A stretch of 64,000 bases of DNA from Microbacterium sp. LWH13-1.2 (GTDB taxonomy: Bacteria > Actinomycetota > Actinomycetes > Actinomycetales > Microbacteriaceae). The position numbers were made by a program, and so were the translations under genes. The stretch is taken from the NCBI RefSeq assembly GCF_038397735.1, contig NZ_CP151635.1, positions 2,604,001 through 2,668,000 on the forward strand, given 5' to 3'. The notes under the pieces were generated by a model. The model was not told where the DNA came from. It saw only the letters and a list, made by a program, of their open reading frames with translations, and searched no databases. Below, one piece after another: positions 25,327-33,735 of this stretch (position 1 is its first letter; every line of letters begins with the position of its first letter).

Positions 25327-25902
25327 TTACTCGTCGCGTCCGTAGACGACGCAGAACGGGACGGAGGACGCAGGAAGCGAGGATCGATCCGAGAGTGTGT
25401 GCCACCGGCGATTGTGATAAACGAGCGGCACGGGCTCCTTGTCGACATCGTCGCCATGCTTCTTGGACTCGATCGCCTCGACGAGGATCAGGGTCGAGCC
25501 GTTCGCATCCACACGCTGCACGACCCGGCCGCGCAGCCAGTGCGCCCCCGGATAGTACGGCTCACCGGTGGGGAGCCGCCCCCACTCGACGTCTGGGCTG
25601 AATCGGTCGACACCGCGCTGCGCCCCCAGCTTGGCCAGCGCGACCTGATCCGCGGCGAGCATGTGCACGACGACCGTCTCAGCTTTGAGGATCGTCGGCG
25701 TGCTCGACGAGAGGGCCGACGCGGAAAACACGAGAGTCGGCGGATCGATGGACACGGACGCGACAGAGCTGACGGTCATCGCGACCGGCCCGTCGCCGGC
25801 GTCGGCGGTGACGATCGCGACGCCGGCCGGATGCGACCGGAAGGCGAAGCGGAAGTCGTCGGCGGAGATGGCGGAAGGCGTCTCAGTCATGGTCATTTTC
25901 AT
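25327..25902 (-). CDS. Flavin reductase (FMN-binding split-barrel) partner of monooxygenase
   Basis: This is a 191-residue protein of the HpaC/DIM6-NTAB flavin reductase family: FRFAFRSHPAGVAIVTADAG opens the barrel, and MTVSSVASVSIDPPTLVFS is the diagnostic flavin-binding stretch. It would supply reduced FMN/FAD to the acyl-CoA-dehydrogenase-fold monooxygenase encoded 43 bases upstream. The frame is open to 25983 but overlaps the monooxygenase; I prefer the cluster of ATG codons at 25902-25890. Confidence 0.9.
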   Translation of the reverse strand: MKMTMTETPSAISADDFRFAFRSHPAGVAIVTADAGDGPVAMTVSSVASVSIDPPTLVFSASALSSSTPTILKAETVVVHMLAADQVALAKLGAQRGVDRFSPDVEWGRLPTGEPYYPGAHWLRGRVVQRVDANGSTLILVEAIESKKHGDDVDKEPVPLVYHNRRWHTLSDRSSLPASSVPFCVVYGRDE

Positions 25903-25945
25903 ACCGTTCACTTGGTTGGTTTCGAAGTCGGGTACAGATGGGGAC

Positions 25946-27148
25946 TCATACGACGGGCAAGACGAAACGGGCATCGCCTTCACGGCCCACCATGACCCTG
26001 CCCAGAGCCTCGTAGCCGCTCGCAGAGAGGGTGTGCCCGTGTCGGGCCGCCGCTGCCTGGTCGCGCCAGATCCGCTGAAGAACCGACGAATCGGCGAACC
26101 CTGCGGAACCGTGCGCCGTCACGAGGTCGCTGATGAGCTGAGTGATCGTATCGATGACCCAGCCCACCTTCGCGCGCAGGGCGATCCGGTCGGCATACGG
26201 CGCATAGTCTCCCCGCTCTGCCGTGCGGTAGATCTCGTCGGCGACCTGTTCTGCCAGCGCTTCGGCCGCGGCAAGCTGCACGGCGGCCTTCGCGAGCGTG
26301 TACTGGAAGATCGTGGAATCCGCCTGACGGTCATACCCCGTGAAGGCGATCGACTTCGTTTCCGCCGCCGCTACGACGAAGTCCAATGCCGCGCGTCCCA
26401 TTCCGAGGTGTGGCCCCACCAGGTTCATGAAGAGAGAGGGCACGAACATCGTCCGGTACGAGGTCCCGTGGTTGCTGCTGATGTACTCGCCCTCGATCGC
26501 GGCAGTCAACCGGAAGATGCGATGACTCGGCACGAAGACATCGGTCGCGAGCTGAGTCACGCTCGCGGTCGACTTCATTCCGGCGACGAACCAGTCATCT
26601 TCGAACGTGAGGTCCTCGCGCGGGATCAACGCGACACCGGCGTCGACGATCTCGCCCGCACCGTTCTTGAGTGGCACACCGAGGAGCGACCAATCCGCCT
26701 CGCGGCTACCCGTGCCGTACGTCCATCGACCGGTGATACGGAATCCCCCGTCGACGGCGACGGCTTCCGACGTGGTGGCCAGCACGATGGAGACGAGGGC
26801 GCCCACCTTCCCGCGCTCACCCCAGACGTCTTCCTGTGCCTGATCGCTCATGAGGCTCAGCACCCACGCGCCGGTGTTGTAGATGCCGGCCATCCAGGCG
26901 AGACTGCCGTCGCCTGCGCCGATCGCGCTGGTCACAGCCTGCACGTCGCGGGTACTGGCTGCGAGCCCGCCGAACTTCTCCGGTGCAGACACATTGAAGG
27001 CACCCGTGGCGCGCACGGCTTCGAAGACACGCTCCGGAACGCGTCGAGAGAGATCTCCTTCACGCCCGCCTTCCGCGAGCTCCGGGCGGAGCCTCGTAAC
27101 CTGGTCGACGATGTCGGCGGTCGATGGTCGAACAAGTGTGTCAGACAT
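25946..27148 (-). CDS. Group D flavin monooxygenase (acyl-CoA dehydrogenase fold), copy 1
   Basis: This is a 400-residue flavoprotein. GSLAWMAGIYNTGAWVL and GRWTYGTGSREADWSL match HsaA/HpaB-C2-type oxygenases rather than true acyl-CoA dehydrogenases; the catalytic Glu of dehydrogenases is not evident. The C-terminal helical domain carries the HGSAGFADSSVLQRIWRD element. With the adjacent flavin reductase it forms a two-component aromatic hydroxylase. GAGGAGG precedes the ATG and a LacI-type site lies 48 bases upstream. A second member (33736) is only distantly similar, so two different hydroxylations are likely. Confidence 0.88.
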   Translation of the reverse strand: MSDTLVRPSTADIVDQVTRLRPELAEGGREGDLSRRVPERVFEAVRATGAFNVSAPEKFGGLAASTRDVQAVTSAIGAGDGSLAWMAGIYNTGAWVLSLMSDQAQEDVWGERGKVGALVSIVLATTSEAVAVDGGFRITGRWTYGTGSREADWSLLGVPLKNGAGEIVDAGVALIPREDLTFEDDWFVAGMKSTASVTQLATDVFVPSHRIFRLTAAIEGEYISSNHGTSYRTMFVPSLFMNLVGPHLGMGRAALDFVVAAAETKSIAFTGYDRQADSTIFQYTLAKAAVQLAAAEALAEQVADEIYRTAERGDYAPYADRIALRAKVGWVIDTITQLISDLVTAHGSAGFADSSVLQRIWRDQAAAARHGHTLSASGYEALGRVMVGREGDARFVLPVV

Positions 27149-27195
27149 GGGTGTTCCTCCTCGGGGCGGTTGATCGTTTGGAGCGAATGGCGGAG

Positions 27196-27208
27196 TGCAA
27201 ACGATTGC
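27196..27208. promoter_or_regulatory. LacI-type operator, site 2
   Basis: TGCAAACGATTGC, the most symmetric of the five sites, lies 48 bases before the monooxygenase start. Confidence 0.75.
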
Positions 27209-27303
27209 TATCGCCTGATGGTAAGCCGAGATTGTTGCGGTGATGTTTCGCGGTCATGGGTGGTCGGCGGCGTCGCTCGCGTTGGGATGCCGCCTTCTGC
27301 GCG

Positions 27304-27972
27304 CTATGCATCGAAGACCTCCGGGTGTCGAGCAAGTTCCAATCGACTGCGGCGGATGTGCCGTCGGAGCACCTGCTCAGCCTCTTCGACATCTCGCCGA
27401 CGAAGAGCCGTGACGAGCAGATGATGGTCGTGGTGGACCGCATCGTCGCCCTCACGATAGAAGAGACGTGTCGCGGTCCGCCGATAGTGCTGTGTCCGAT
27501 TCCACAGCCGGAAGACCGTCTCGCCGAGCACGGTGGTCTGCACCGCCTGCAGGCTCGAGTGATGGAACTCGCGGTCCAGGAGCAGGAAGCGCTCGACATC
27601 CGACGTGCTCGCCATCGCATCAGCGAGGGCATCCATGCTGTCGATCACCGAGTCCGGGAGGAGGGGGACGTTCAAGCCCAGAAGCAGCGGCTCCAGGCTC
27701 TCCCTCATGCGATACATCTCTTCACAGTCCGACACCGTGAGCCTCGACACCCAGGCCCCGGTGTTCGCGACGATCGTCACGAGGCCCTCTGCCTCCAGCA
27801 TCCGCAACGCCTCGCGGACGGGCAGCCGACTGGCGCCGAGCTGATCGGCGAGTTGGCCCTGACGGATACGCTCGCCCGGCGCGTACTCGCCCAGCAGGAT
27901 GGCATCGCGCAACGTCGCCGCGATGCGAGCGCCGGTCGCGCCATGAATGAGAGTGCTGTTCGCTATCGACAT
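27304..27972 (-). CDS. GntR-family (FCD) regulator
   Basis: This is a 222-residue regulator with an N-terminal winged helix (GERIRQGQLADQLGASRLPVREALRML) and a C-terminal FCD helical ligand domain with metal-ligand histidines (FHHSSLQAV, DHHLLVTAL, LRRHIRRS). It follows the VOC gene by seven bases and is co-transcribed with it. The GTATCC/GGATAC elements between the VOC gene and the divergent E1 gene are candidate binding sites, so the cluster appears to have both LacI and GntR control. Confidence 0.9.
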   Translation of the reverse strand: MSIANSTLIHGATGARIAATLRDAILLGEYAPGERIRQGQLADQLGASRLPVREALRMLEAEGLVTIVANTGAWVSRLTVSDCEEMYRMRESLEPLLLGLNVPLLPDSVIDSMDALADAMASTSDVERFLLLDREFHHSSLQAVQTTVLGETVFRLWNRTQHYRRTATRLFYREGDDAVHHDHHLLVTALRRRDVEEAEQVLRRHIRRSRLELARHPEVFDA

Positions 27973-27979
27973 GCGGGGC

Positions 27980-28522
27980 TCATCGTTCGGGGTGGGCCGG
28001 GTGCCAGAGCAGCCGGTCGGATGACTGTTCGTATGCCTTGCCTTCAGGGAAGCTCACGAGCTCGAACTGCAGACCCCACGGGCTGGTGAAGTAGACCCAG
28101 CGCTGGCCTTCCGCGGCCTGGGCGCTGGATGTCGGCGAACCCATGACGTCGACGCCGTTGTCCTTCAGGTAGCGCACCGCCTCGTCGAGCTCATCGACGT
28201 AGAACGCGATGTGATATCCGCCGAGGTCACTGTTGCGCGGGTGGGGGGCCTGACCATCGGCAGCCTCGTACAGGAACACCTCGAAGTTGGCCCCGTTGCC
28301 CAGGCGGAAGAAGCGGATCTCGCTGATGACGGTGCGCGGATGCACTCCCAGATGGGTGTGCATCCAGTCATCGTCGGACTGCTTCGACCCGAGGGTGTAG
28401 ACGCGGTCGCAACCGAGGATGTCGACAAGGAAGCGCTCGGCTTCTTCCAGATCCGGGACGGTGAATCCGATGTGATCGGTCCCGCGGATGCCGGGGATAC
28501 CCCGACGCACGGCCTCAGCCAT
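27980..28522 (-). CDS. VOC-family extradiol-type dioxygenase
   Basis: This is a 180-residue vicinal-oxygen-chelate protein with two beta-alpha-beta-beta-beta modules. The metal triad is visible as His in GTDHIGFTVPD, His in GGYHIAFYVDE and Glu in WGLQFELVSF, spaced as in type I extradiol dioxygenases and related enzymes. The short length means one two-module domain. I set the start at the ATG (28522) with GAGGAG six bases upstream; a GTG at 28540 is possible. It would cleave the ring of a catechol or aminophenol-type intermediate made by the monooxygenases. Isomerase or lyase activity of other VOC members is the alternative. Confidence 0.82.
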   Translation of the reverse strand: MAEAVRRGIPGIRGTDHIGFTVPDLEEAERFLVDILGCDRVYTLGSKQSDDDWMHTHLGVHPRTVISEIRFFRLGNGANFEVFLYEAADGQAPHPRNSDLGGYHIAFYVDELDEAVRYLKDNGVDVMGSPTSSAQAAEGQRWVYFTSPWGLQFELVSFPEGKAYEQSSDRLLWHPAHPER

Positions 28523-28582
28523 AGTGGACTCCTCTGTCACTGCAAAATTGGATACACCGTACCCACATCCGGAGTCTACGAC

Positions 28583-28626
28583 GGAGTATCCACTTATGCA
28601 ATCGTTTGTATTGTATCCGATACTCC
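28583..28626. promoter_or_regulatory. Divergent operator block: LacI-type site 3 inside GGAGTATC/GATACTCC arms
   Basis: TGCAATCGTTTG (28597-28608) sits between the inverted arms GGAGTATC (28583-28590) and GATACTCC (28619-28626). The right arm also forms the palindrome GTATC-C-GATAC (28613-28623). A further ATTGGATACA lies at 28547. The block separates the VOC-gntR operon from the E1 operon and could integrate LacI and GntR inputs. Confidence 0.6.
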
Positions 28627-28677
28627 GCTACCGTCGACTCAGCGGTCTAGGTGATCGCGCGAGAGGAATGGGCGAAG

Positions 28678-30855
28678 ATGCCGAAGATGAAGCGACTCCA
28701 GACCGGCGTCGACTGGTTCCAGCTGACCACCACCGACGCGGATTGGAATGCAGCCGATCCCGCACTTCTGGGGACCATGCTGAGTGAGCTGCATCTGATC
28801 CGCGCCTTCGAGGAGACCGTCCTCGAGATCGCCGGCGAGGGTCTCGTCCATGGCCCCGCGCACTCGAGCATCGGACAGGAAGGCGGCGCCGTCGGCTCGA
28901 TCGTCGGGCTGCGCTCGACGGACGGCGTCAACGGCTCTCACCGCGGGCACCATCAGTTCCTCGCCAAGGCCCTCACTCACGTCAGTGCCGGCACGATCGA
29001 TCCCGCCGAGCCGGTGAACGATGCCATCCAGACCGTCCTCCAGCGCACACTCGCCGAGATCCTCGGCCTCGCACAGGGGTACTGCCGCGGCCGCGGCGGG
29101 TCGATGCACCTGCAGTGGTTCGAAGCCGGCGCACTCGGCACCAACGCGATCGTCGGCGGTGGCGCACCGATGGCCACCGGCAATGCCTGGGCGCAGAAGC
29201 ACTCGGGCACGACGGATCTCTCCATCAACTACTTCGGTGACGGAGCCGCACAGATCGGTTCCGTCCTGGAGTCGATGAACCTCGCTGCCGCATGGAAGCT
29301 GCCCGTCTGCTTCTTCGTCGAGAACAACCTGTATGCCGTGTCGACCCGCGCGGACGAGATCACCGCGGACCCCCGGTTCTCTGTCCGCGGCCAGGGCTTC
29401 GGCATTCCCTCGTGGCGCGTCGACGGCATGGACCCGCTCGCGGTGCACCTGGCAACTCTTGAGGCATCCGAGCGGATGCGCTCGGGCGAAGGTCCGACCG
29501 TCATCGAGGCCGAGGTCTACCGGTTCTTCCACCAGAACGGCGCGTACCCCGGCAGTGCTTTCGGGTATCGCACAAAGGAAGAGGAGGCGCACTGGCTTGC
29601 CCGTGACCCTCTGGACCTCGTTGCCCGGCACATGATCCGCCGTGGACTCATCGACGATGCCGGTGTCACAGCCCTTCGCGAGCGTGTTCAGGCCGCGATG
29701 ACCGAGGCCACCGCTCAGCTTCTCGAGCCGGACCCGGACCGTCCCGGAAAGCGCCGCATCCGACCGGAGCTGTGGCCGGAGACGAGCTTCGTCAACGTGG
29801 GCGTCCGCGGCGACGGCACCGAGTTGCAGGGTCTCCCCGCGCTCGACGAGTCCACTCCCCTACGCCCGGTGAAGTTCATCGACGCCGTCTCCCAGGTGAT
29901 GGACCGCCGCATGGAGACGGACCCGCGCATCGTCGTGATGGGCGAGGACGTGCACCGCCTCAACGGAGGCACCAACGGCGCCACCAAGGGGCTGCCGAAG
30001 AAGTACGGCGAGGAGCGCATCCTGGGCACCCCGATCAGCGAGAACGCGTTCGTCGGCCTCGCCGGTGGCCTCGCCCTGGACGGTCGCTTCCGCCCGGTCG
30101 TCGAGTTCATGTACCCCGACTTCATGTGGGTGGCCGCCGACCAGGTCTTCAACCAGATCGGTAAGGCGCGTCACATGTTCGGCGGGGACAATGATGTACC
30201 CCTGGTGCTGCGCACCAAGGTCGCGATGGGGTCCGGCTACGGGTCGCAGCACCTGATGGACCCCGCGGGCATCTTCGCGACCAGCCCCGGCTGGCGCATC
30301 GTCGCCCCCTCGAACGCGAGGGACTACGTCGGTCTGATGAATGCGGCTCTCGCACTGCAGGACCCCGTGCTCGTGATCGAGCACGTCGACCTCTACGGCA
30401 CCGCCGACGAGATCCCGGAGGGCGATCTCGACTACATCATCGAGCCAGGCTCGGCCGCGGTGCTTCGCGAAGGCTCCGACGTCACGGTCCTCACCTACCT
30501 GTCCATGGTCGCCCACTCCAAGGAGGCCATCGAGCAGACCGGGATCGATGCCGAACTCATCGACCTGCGTTGGCTCGACCGGGCATCCATCGACTGGGAC
30601 ACGATCGGTGAGAGCATCCGCAAGACGAATGCCGTGCTGATCGTCGAACAGGGTTCGCAGGGCACGTCCTACGGCGCATGGCTGGCCGACGAGATCCAGC
30701 GGCGGTTCTTCGACTGGCTCGATCAGCCGATCGCCCGCGTCACCGGCGAAGAGGCATCGCCCAGCATCTCTCGCGTGTTGGAGCGGGCAGCCATCGCCCG
30801 CACGGAAGAAGTGGTCGCGGGGCTCGAAGCCGTCCGCGCCGGATTCGGATCCTGA
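28678..30855 (+). CDS. Fused 2-oxoacid dehydrogenase E1 (alpha+beta)
   Basis: This 725-residue thiamine-diphosphate enzyme carries E1-alpha and E1-beta in one chain. The alpha half has the TPP motif GDGAAQIGSVLESMN followed by FFVENN, and SHRGHHQFLAKA near the start. The beta half starts about residue 390 (KFIDAVSQVMDRRME), with VVMGEDVHRLNGG and GTPISENAFVGLAGGLA. It should decarboxylate a branched or dicarboxylic 2-oxoacid. The gene is followed two bases later by the E2 gene; no E3 is encoded nearby, so the housekeeping lipoamide dehydrogenase must be used. I prefer the ATG at 28678 to the GTG at 28651. Confidence 0.9.
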   Translation: MPKMKRLQTGVDWFQLTTTDADWNAADPALLGTMLSELHLIRAFEETVLEIAGEGLVHGPAHSSIGQEGGAVGSIVGLRSTDGVNGSHRGHHQFLAKALTHVSAGTIDPAEPVNDAIQTVLQRTLAEILGLAQGYCRGRGGSMHLQWFEAGALGTNAIVGGGAPMATGNAWAQKHSGTTDLSINYFGDGAAQIGSVLESMNLAAAWKLPVCFFVENNLYAVSTRADEITADPRFSVRGQGFGIPSWRVDGMDPLAVHLATLEASERMRSGEGPTVIEAEVYRFFHQNGAYPGSAFGYRTKEEEAHWLARDPLDLVARHMIRRGLIDDAGVTALRERVQAAMTEATAQLLEPDPDRPGKRRIRPELWPETSFVNVGVRGDGTELQGLPALDESTPLRPVKFIDAVSQVMDRRMETDPRIVVMGEDVHRLNGGTNGATKGLPKKYGEERILGTPISENAFVGLAGGLALDGRFRPVVEFMYPDFMWVAADQVFNQIGKARHMFGGDNDVPLVLRTKVAMGSGYGSQHLMDPAGIFATSPGWRIVAPSNARDYVGLMNAALALQDPVLVIEHVDLYGTADEIPEGDLDYIIEPGSAAVLREGSDVTVLTYLSMVAHSKEAIEQTGIDAELIDLRWLDRASIDWDTIGESIRKTNAVLIVEQGSQGTSYGAWLADEIQRRFFDWLDQPIARVTGEEASPSISRVLERAAIARTEEVVAGLEAVRAGFGS

Positions 30856-30857
30856 TC

Positions 30858-32159
30858 ATGGTGGAAATCATCCGTATGCCCGCGATCCTCGCCGGCGCCG
30901 AGGAAGCGGCCGTTCAGGCGTGGCTCGTCGCCGCGGGCGAGACCATCGCACAGAATCAGCCGATCGCCGAGATCGAGACCGACAAGGCGAGCGTGGAGAT
31001 GCTCTCGGAAGTCGCCGGAGTGGTCGGACGACTCCTCGTGCCCCAGGGCGACAGCGTCGCGGTGGGCGATCCGATCTTCGTGATGCTCGCCCCCGGCGAC
31101 ACCGAGAAGGACATCGACACCGCGCTCGCCGCGATCGGGCTGGGGGCGCCGGCATCGCCCCCGCCATCAGAGCCGGAACCGGCGAGCGCCGTCCCGACGG
31201 TTGCATCGACGGCATCGTCGGATAAGACGAGCGCGCTCGCCGAGGAGCGGAGCGACGAGCTCGAGACACGCCGGCTCTTCGCAACCCCCATCGTTCGCCG
31301 GCTCGCCGCTCAGCACGGCGTGGCGTTGAGCGATGTGCGGGGAACCGGCCCGCACGGCCGGATCGTGCGTCGCGACTTCGAGGCTCATCTTGCACAGCTG
31401 ACGGCGGCTCCCTCCGCCGCTCCAGCACAGGAACTCTCCGACGCGAACCCCGTAGCGGCAGCGCCGAGCAGTGGAGCGGCTTACGAGGATATCCCCCTCG
31501 ATCGGATGCGCAAGGCGATCGCCCGCCGCCTCACCGAGAGCAAGTCCACGGTGCCGCACTTCTACCTCGTGGCCGACTGCCGCGTGGACGCGTTGATGGC
31601 CCTGCGTGCGACGGTGAATGAGACGGCGAGCCGCAAGATCTCCGTCAACGACTTCGTGGTGAAGGCCGTCGGTGCGGCTCTCATGGAGGTCACGCAGGCG
31701 AACGCGACGTGGAACGGCGACAGCATCCGCCAGTTCTCGTCCGCTGATGTGTCGGTCGCGGTCGCCACGGAAGGCGGCCTGACGACCCCGGTCCTGCGCG
31801 GCATCGAACGCATGTCCCTGACGGAGGTGAGCGCGACCATCGCCGAGATGGCCGAGCGCGCACGCGCAGGGCGGCTCAAGCAGCACGAGCTTGAAGGAGG
31901 CAGCTTCTCCGTCTCCAACCTCGGGATGTACGGCACGTCGCAGTTCACCGCCATCCTCAACCCGCCGCAGGCGGGAATCCTCGCGGTCGGGGCCGCGCGG
32001 TCGGTGCCGGTGATCGACGCGGACGGGGCGCTCGCGACCGGGAAGGTCATGACCGTGACCCTCTCGGCTGACCATCGCGTGCTCGACGGGGCGGTCGCGG
32101 CCCAGTGGCTCGCCGCCTTCCAGCGACGCATCGAGAACCCTCTCACCATCCTGATCTGA
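30858..32159 (+). CDS. Dihydrolipoamide acyltransferase (E2)
   Basis: This is a 433-residue E2 with one N-terminal lipoyl domain (lipoyl-lysine in EIETDKASVEM, about residue 43), an Ala/Pro/Glu linker, a peripheral-subunit-binding domain (FATPIVRRLAAQHGVALSDV, then GTGPHGRIVRRD) and the catalytic domain ending with the HxxxDG motif SADHRVLDGAVAA. The start ATG lies two bases after the E1 stop. It transfers the acyl group made by E1 to CoA, so the pathway would end in an acyl-CoA such as acetyl- or succinyl-CoA. Confidence 0.93.
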   Translation: MVEIIRMPAILAGAEEAAVQAWLVAAGETIAQNQPIAEIETDKASVEMLSEVAGVVGRLLVPQGDSVAVGDPIFVMLAPGDTEKDIDTALAAIGLGAPASPPPSEPEPASAVPTVASTASSDKTSALAEERSDELETRRLFATPIVRRLAAQHGVALSDVRGTGPHGRIVRRDFEAHLAQLTAAPSAAPAQELSDANPVAAAPSSGAAYEDIPLDRMRKAIARRLTESKSTVPHFYLVADCRVDALMALRATVNETASRKISVNDFVVKAVGAALMEVTQANATWNGDSIRQFSSADVSVAVATEGGLTTPVLRGIERMSLTEVSATIAEMAERARAGRLKQHELEGGSFSVSNLGMYGTSQFTAILNPPQAGILAVGAARSVPVIDADGALATGKVMTVTLSADHRVLDGAVAAQWLAAFQRRIENPLTILI

Positions 32160-32179
32160 TCTGAGGAAAGAAGACAACC

Positions 32180-33562
32180 ATGGCAATCATGCGAAGTGTC
32201 AACCCCACCACCGGGGAGGAGCTGGCGACGTTCGAGCACGACAGCGACGATGTCGTCGAGCAGAAGCTGGCCGCCGCCAGCGCCGCCGTGCCCCAGCTCA
32301 AAGCGGCAGGGTGGGCACGACGAGCCGAACTCATGAACGCCGCCGCCGATCTACTGGAAGCAGACCTCGAGCAGGTCGCGGCGATGATCACCGACGAGAT
32401 GGGCAAGCCCATCGCACAATCGCGTGGGGAGGTGACGAAGTCCGTCTACGCCATGCGCTACTACGCGGAGAATGCCGAAGCCTTCCTCAGCGGACGCACC
32501 CTCGACGACCCCTCCGCCGTCGGGGCGACCCGGGCCGGAACGCGCTTCGACCCGCTCGGCGTCGTCCTCGCTGTCATGCCGTGGAACTACCCCATCTGGC
32601 AGGTCGTCCGCTTCGCCGCACCGGCTCTGATGGCGGGGAACGCCGGCGTCCTGAAGCACGCCTCGAATGTGCCGCAGGCCGCGGTATACCTCGGCCGCCT
32701 CTTCACCCGGGCGGGGTTCCCCGAAGGATCCTTCTCGACCCTGCTCATCGGCGCCGGACGGGTTGAGGGCGTGATACGGGACCCGCGCGTGTCCGCCGTC
32801 ACCCTGACCGGTTCGGAGCCGGCAGGGCGTTCGGTCGCGTCGATCGCGGGAGACGTGTTGAAGAAGGTCGTGCTCGAACTCGGCGGATCCGACCCATTCA
32901 TCGTGATGCCCTCCGCCGACCTCGATGCCGCCGCGGAGATGGCCGTGAAGGCCCGCACCACCAACAACGGCCAGGCCTGTATCAACGCGAAGCGCTTCAT
33001 CGTGCACACCGACGCATACGCCGGGTTCTCCGAGAAGTTCGCCCAGAAGATGGCACAGCTGCGGATCGGCGACCCGCAGGACGAGAGCACGGACATTGGC
33101 CCCCTGGCCACTTCCTCGGGCCGCAACGACATCGTCGAGCTCGTCGACGATGCCCGGAAGAAGGGCGCGAGCATCATCGTGGGCGGCTCCTTCGACGACA
33201 GCGCCGACGGCTGGTTCTACCCGCCGACGGTGATCGCGGGGATCACCCCCGAGATGCGCCTGTTCGAGGAGGAGGCCTTCGGACCGGTCGCGAGCCTGTA
33301 TGAGGCGGCTTCGCTCGAAGACGCCCTGGCGATCGCCAACAGTCTGGACTTCGGCCTGGGTTCGGCGTTCTGGAGTTCGGACGAAGCGGAGATCGACCAC
33401 GCCATCAAGACGATCGAGTCCGGCGCCGTCTTCGTCAACGGCATGACGATCTCCTATCCCGAGCTGCCCTTCGGAGGCATCAAGCGCTCCGGGTACGGCC
33501 GCGAGCTGTCCGCCGAGGGTATCCGGGAGTTCTGCAATCTCAAGACCGTCTGGGTCGCTTGA
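32180..33562 (+). CDS. NAD(P)-dependent semialdehyde dehydrogenase (SSADH-like)
   Basis: This is a 460-residue aldehyde dehydrogenase: PWNYPIWQVVRF, LELGGSDPF, and the catalytic cysteine in NNGQACINAKRF. The C-terminal LPFGGIKRSGYGRELSAEG is typical of succinate-semialdehyde dehydrogenases of this subfamily. In this context it could instead oxidise a ring-cleavage semialdehyde such as 2-aminomuconate semialdehyde. It ends the E1-E2-ALDH operon; a perfect 19-bp terminator follows. GAGGAAAGAAG precedes the start. The second SSADH-like gene at 41159 is related but belongs to a different cluster. Confidence 0.9.
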   Translation: MAIMRSVNPTTGEELATFEHDSDDVVEQKLAAASAAVPQLKAAGWARRAELMNAAADLLEADLEQVAAMITDEMGKPIAQSRGEVTKSVYAMRYYAENAEAFLSGRTLDDPSAVGATRAGTRFDPLGVVLAVMPWNYPIWQVVRFAAPALMAGNAGVLKHASNVPQAAVYLGRLFTRAGFPEGSFSTLLIGAGRVEGVIRDPRVSAVTLTGSEPAGRSVASIAGDVLKKVVLELGGSDPFIVMPSADLDAAAEMAVKARTTNNGQACINAKRFIVHTDAYAGFSEKFAQKMAQLRIGDPQDESTDIGPLATSSGRNDIVELVDDARKKGASIIVGGSFDDSADGWFYPPTVIAGITPEMRLFEEEAFGPVASLYEAASLEDALAIANSLDFGLGSAFWSSDEAEIDHAIKTIESGAVFVNGMTISYPELPFGGIKRSGYGRELSAEGIREFCNLKTVWVA

Positions 33563-33604
33563 CCCACCACGCGGCGTAAGGAGCTCACCAGCGAGCGCCC
33601 ACGC

Positions 33605-33646
33605 CGCAAGACGGCCCCGTGGAGAAATCCACGGGGCCGTCTTGCG
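33605..33646. terminator. Strong terminator with GAAA tetraloop
   Basis: A perfect 19-bp stem (CGCAAGACGGCCCCGTGGA and its complement) is closed by a GAAA tetraloop after the aldehyde dehydrogenase gene. Confidence 0.85.
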
Positions 33647-33676
33647 TGTCCCGGACGAAGCATCTCGGCGACACGA

Positions 33677-33726
33677 GAAGGGCCCTCGCGGCGGTCGACG
33701 TCTCCGTCACCGCCCCGAGGGCCTTC
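33677..33726 (-). terminator. Terminator of the second monooxygenase gene
   Basis: Arms GAAGGGCCCTCG..GGCGG and CCGCC..CGAGGGCCTTC form a long, slightly bulged hairpin directly after the monooxygenase stop on the minus strand. Confidence 0.6.
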
Positions 33727-33735
33727 CCCTGACGA

